Source of the DNA: Onchocerca volvulus
Lineage: Eukaryota; Nematoda; Chromadorea; Rhabditida; Onchocercidae
Direction of reading: 5' to 3'
Assembly: GCA_000499405.2 (NCBI GenBank)
Contig: HG738139.1
Span: 3,080,976-3,144,975, forward strand
DNA: 64,000 nucleotides
Shown: in pieces, positions 62,964 to 64,000 of the stretch
Layout: every line of letters starts with the position of its first letter
How positions within the stretch are numbered: the stretch's first letter is position 1
Made by a program: the position numbers and the translations under genes
The notes under the pieces: model-generated
Told to the model about the DNA's origin: nothing
The model's database searches: none
The model's input: only the letters and a program-made list of their open reading frames with translations

Positions 62964-64000
62964 TTTGTTTTTTGTGTGCATATACGTTTTATAACAATAC
63001 ACAATATAATATAGTCGTGGATGGTTGTTTTGAAAATAAAATAAGTTTGGAACAGGTTTGCGTCCAAATGGTCTGAAATGCAAAAAAAAACTTCACATGG
63101 CATTCATGAATGATATTGCGTTCCTTCTTTCAAAGTGATAGGAGTGCTGGATGGTCTGTTGCGCATACTTGGATGACATTAGTTTGACCTTTCTGAGCTT
63201 ATCCAGTTTTGCGGTGGAGTTGTAGTCCCGATACGGTGAGATACTGTGAAGTGATTTCGTGGGATATTGAACGATGATGATGGAATTTTACGTGCAGCTG
63301 CATCTTTGTTCATGCATGCTGCATGTCGGAAAATCCGAAAGATATAATTAATGTAAATAAAGGTCAAGAAGCGTGTATTTTAAATGGATCAACAGGCCGA
63401 TGAACATGTTTACCTCAGAATGAGAGGCACGGATATAAGCATGTTTTCCGCCAAAACGATAAACATGTTTACCGTCAAAACGGTTAACTGACAAATAAAG
63501 CGAGGTCGACCAATCATGAAGCGATACATTGGAGATCGAGAGAGGATTTAAAGGGTTTGGATTTTGGAGTAGAATCAGTTTTTCTACCATTTTCAATCAA
63601 GCATCAGTTTTAACGAGTATTTCGACAGCAGTTCTTCTAGAGGGATGGTTTCTACAACAGTTTTCAACAACGACCACAGCAACAGTCGATTCGAATGACA
63701 CGACAATCAAGAAACAGTGCTCACTTCTACGAGTGACAAAGGAAAGAATATCGAGTGATAAACTTACTTGGGTAATTGTTTCTTCGTAACTATTCCGTCT
63801 GTGAATAAATTCTTTCTTCAAACAAGAAACGTCTTTTTCACAAAAAATTATTTTCCCGATAGAGCATCGATGATGAGATGATTTATTCATGTTTTGTTTT
63901 TTTTCAAATTTTTAATAGTTAGCTTGAAAAATGCTTTAAATAATATCATCGCAATGTTAATTTTCTAATTTTTTCATCATTAAATTTTGGCTGAATTATA
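62964..64000. other. downstream flank, repeats, possible LTR-like sequence
   Basis: No exon recognised. It holds a short tandem repeat (63440-63487), GC-richer sequence with ATTTAAAGGG (63546) and AATAAATTC (63802), and a frame of Ser/Thr-rich low-similarity peptide (63529-63789) that I do not support as a gene. Confidence 0.4.
63440..63487. repeat. two 24-bp tandem units
   Basis: CATGTTTTCCGCCAAAACGA-type unit at 63440-63463 and CATGTTTACCGTCAAAACGG-type unit at 63464-63487; a third partial ACATGTTTACC occurs at 63404. Confidence 0.85.

Noticed and set aside
63529..63890. Open frames of 86 and 97 codons on opposite strands
   Set aside because: Mutually overlapping shadows, Ser/Thr/Val-rich with no motif; region looks repetitive.

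Overview
The window is nuclear DNA of a nematode, most likely a clade III (spirurid or filarial-type) parasite. The evidence is the very AT-rich composition, genes split into many short exons with compact GT...AG introns, and splice acceptors just upstream of most start codons with no matching donor nearby, as expected for spliced-leader trans-splicing. Protein identities (a GMAP-210/SQL-1-like golgin, uridine phosphorylase, ASPM-1-like protein, CISD3-like protein, ubiquitin-S27a) agree with this. I read the species level as undetermined.

Layout. 1-11.3 kb: AT-rich desert without convincing exons. 11.4-14.2 kb (-): ten-exon NAAA/acid-ceramidase-family hydrolase. 15.0-20.9 kb: two decayed Helitron copies with Pif1-like helicase remains, arranged tail to tail. 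21.6-31.5 kb (+): 27-exon golgin of the GMAP-210/TRIP11 type. 34.4-36.8 kb (+): uridine phosphorylase. 39.0-40.4 kb (+): FAIM. 40.8-47.1 kb: repeat-rich accessory block with a broken protein phosphatase inhibitor-2 gene, two opposed short Helitrons inside a long inverted repeat, membrane-protein-like fragments, an LTR-like stretch and a 19-G run. 47.4-55.9 kb (-): ASPM homologue with calponin-homology and IQ exons, plus two dead IQ exons. 56.4-58.8 kb (+): a possible small secreted peptide, a tiny two-exon gene and a CISD3-type double CDGSH protein that may share an operon. 58.9-61.1 kb (-): class I fructose-bisphosphate aldolase with an unusual N-terminal hydrophobic extension. 61.7-62.9 kb (+): ubiquitin-ribosomal protein S27a, divergent from the aldolase. 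62.9-64 kb: repeats, possibly LTR-like.

The genes are mostly unrelated housekeeping functions (lipid amide hydrolysis, Golgi tethering, pyrimidine salvage, apoptosis inhibition, spindle poles, mitochondrial Fe-S, glycolysis, translation). I assembled exon models by hand and checked that phases add up: 356 aa (NAAA), 1317 aa (golgin), 291 aa (UPP), 182 aa (FAIM), about 1184 aa (ASPM), 150 aa (CISD3), 383 aa (aldolase), 162 aa (Ub-S27a). The most interesting points are the donor-site-dead IQ exons in ASPM, the membrane-anchored-looking aldolase, the stop codon that doubles as a splice acceptor before CISD3, and the inverted Helitron structures. No similarity search or RNA data were available.
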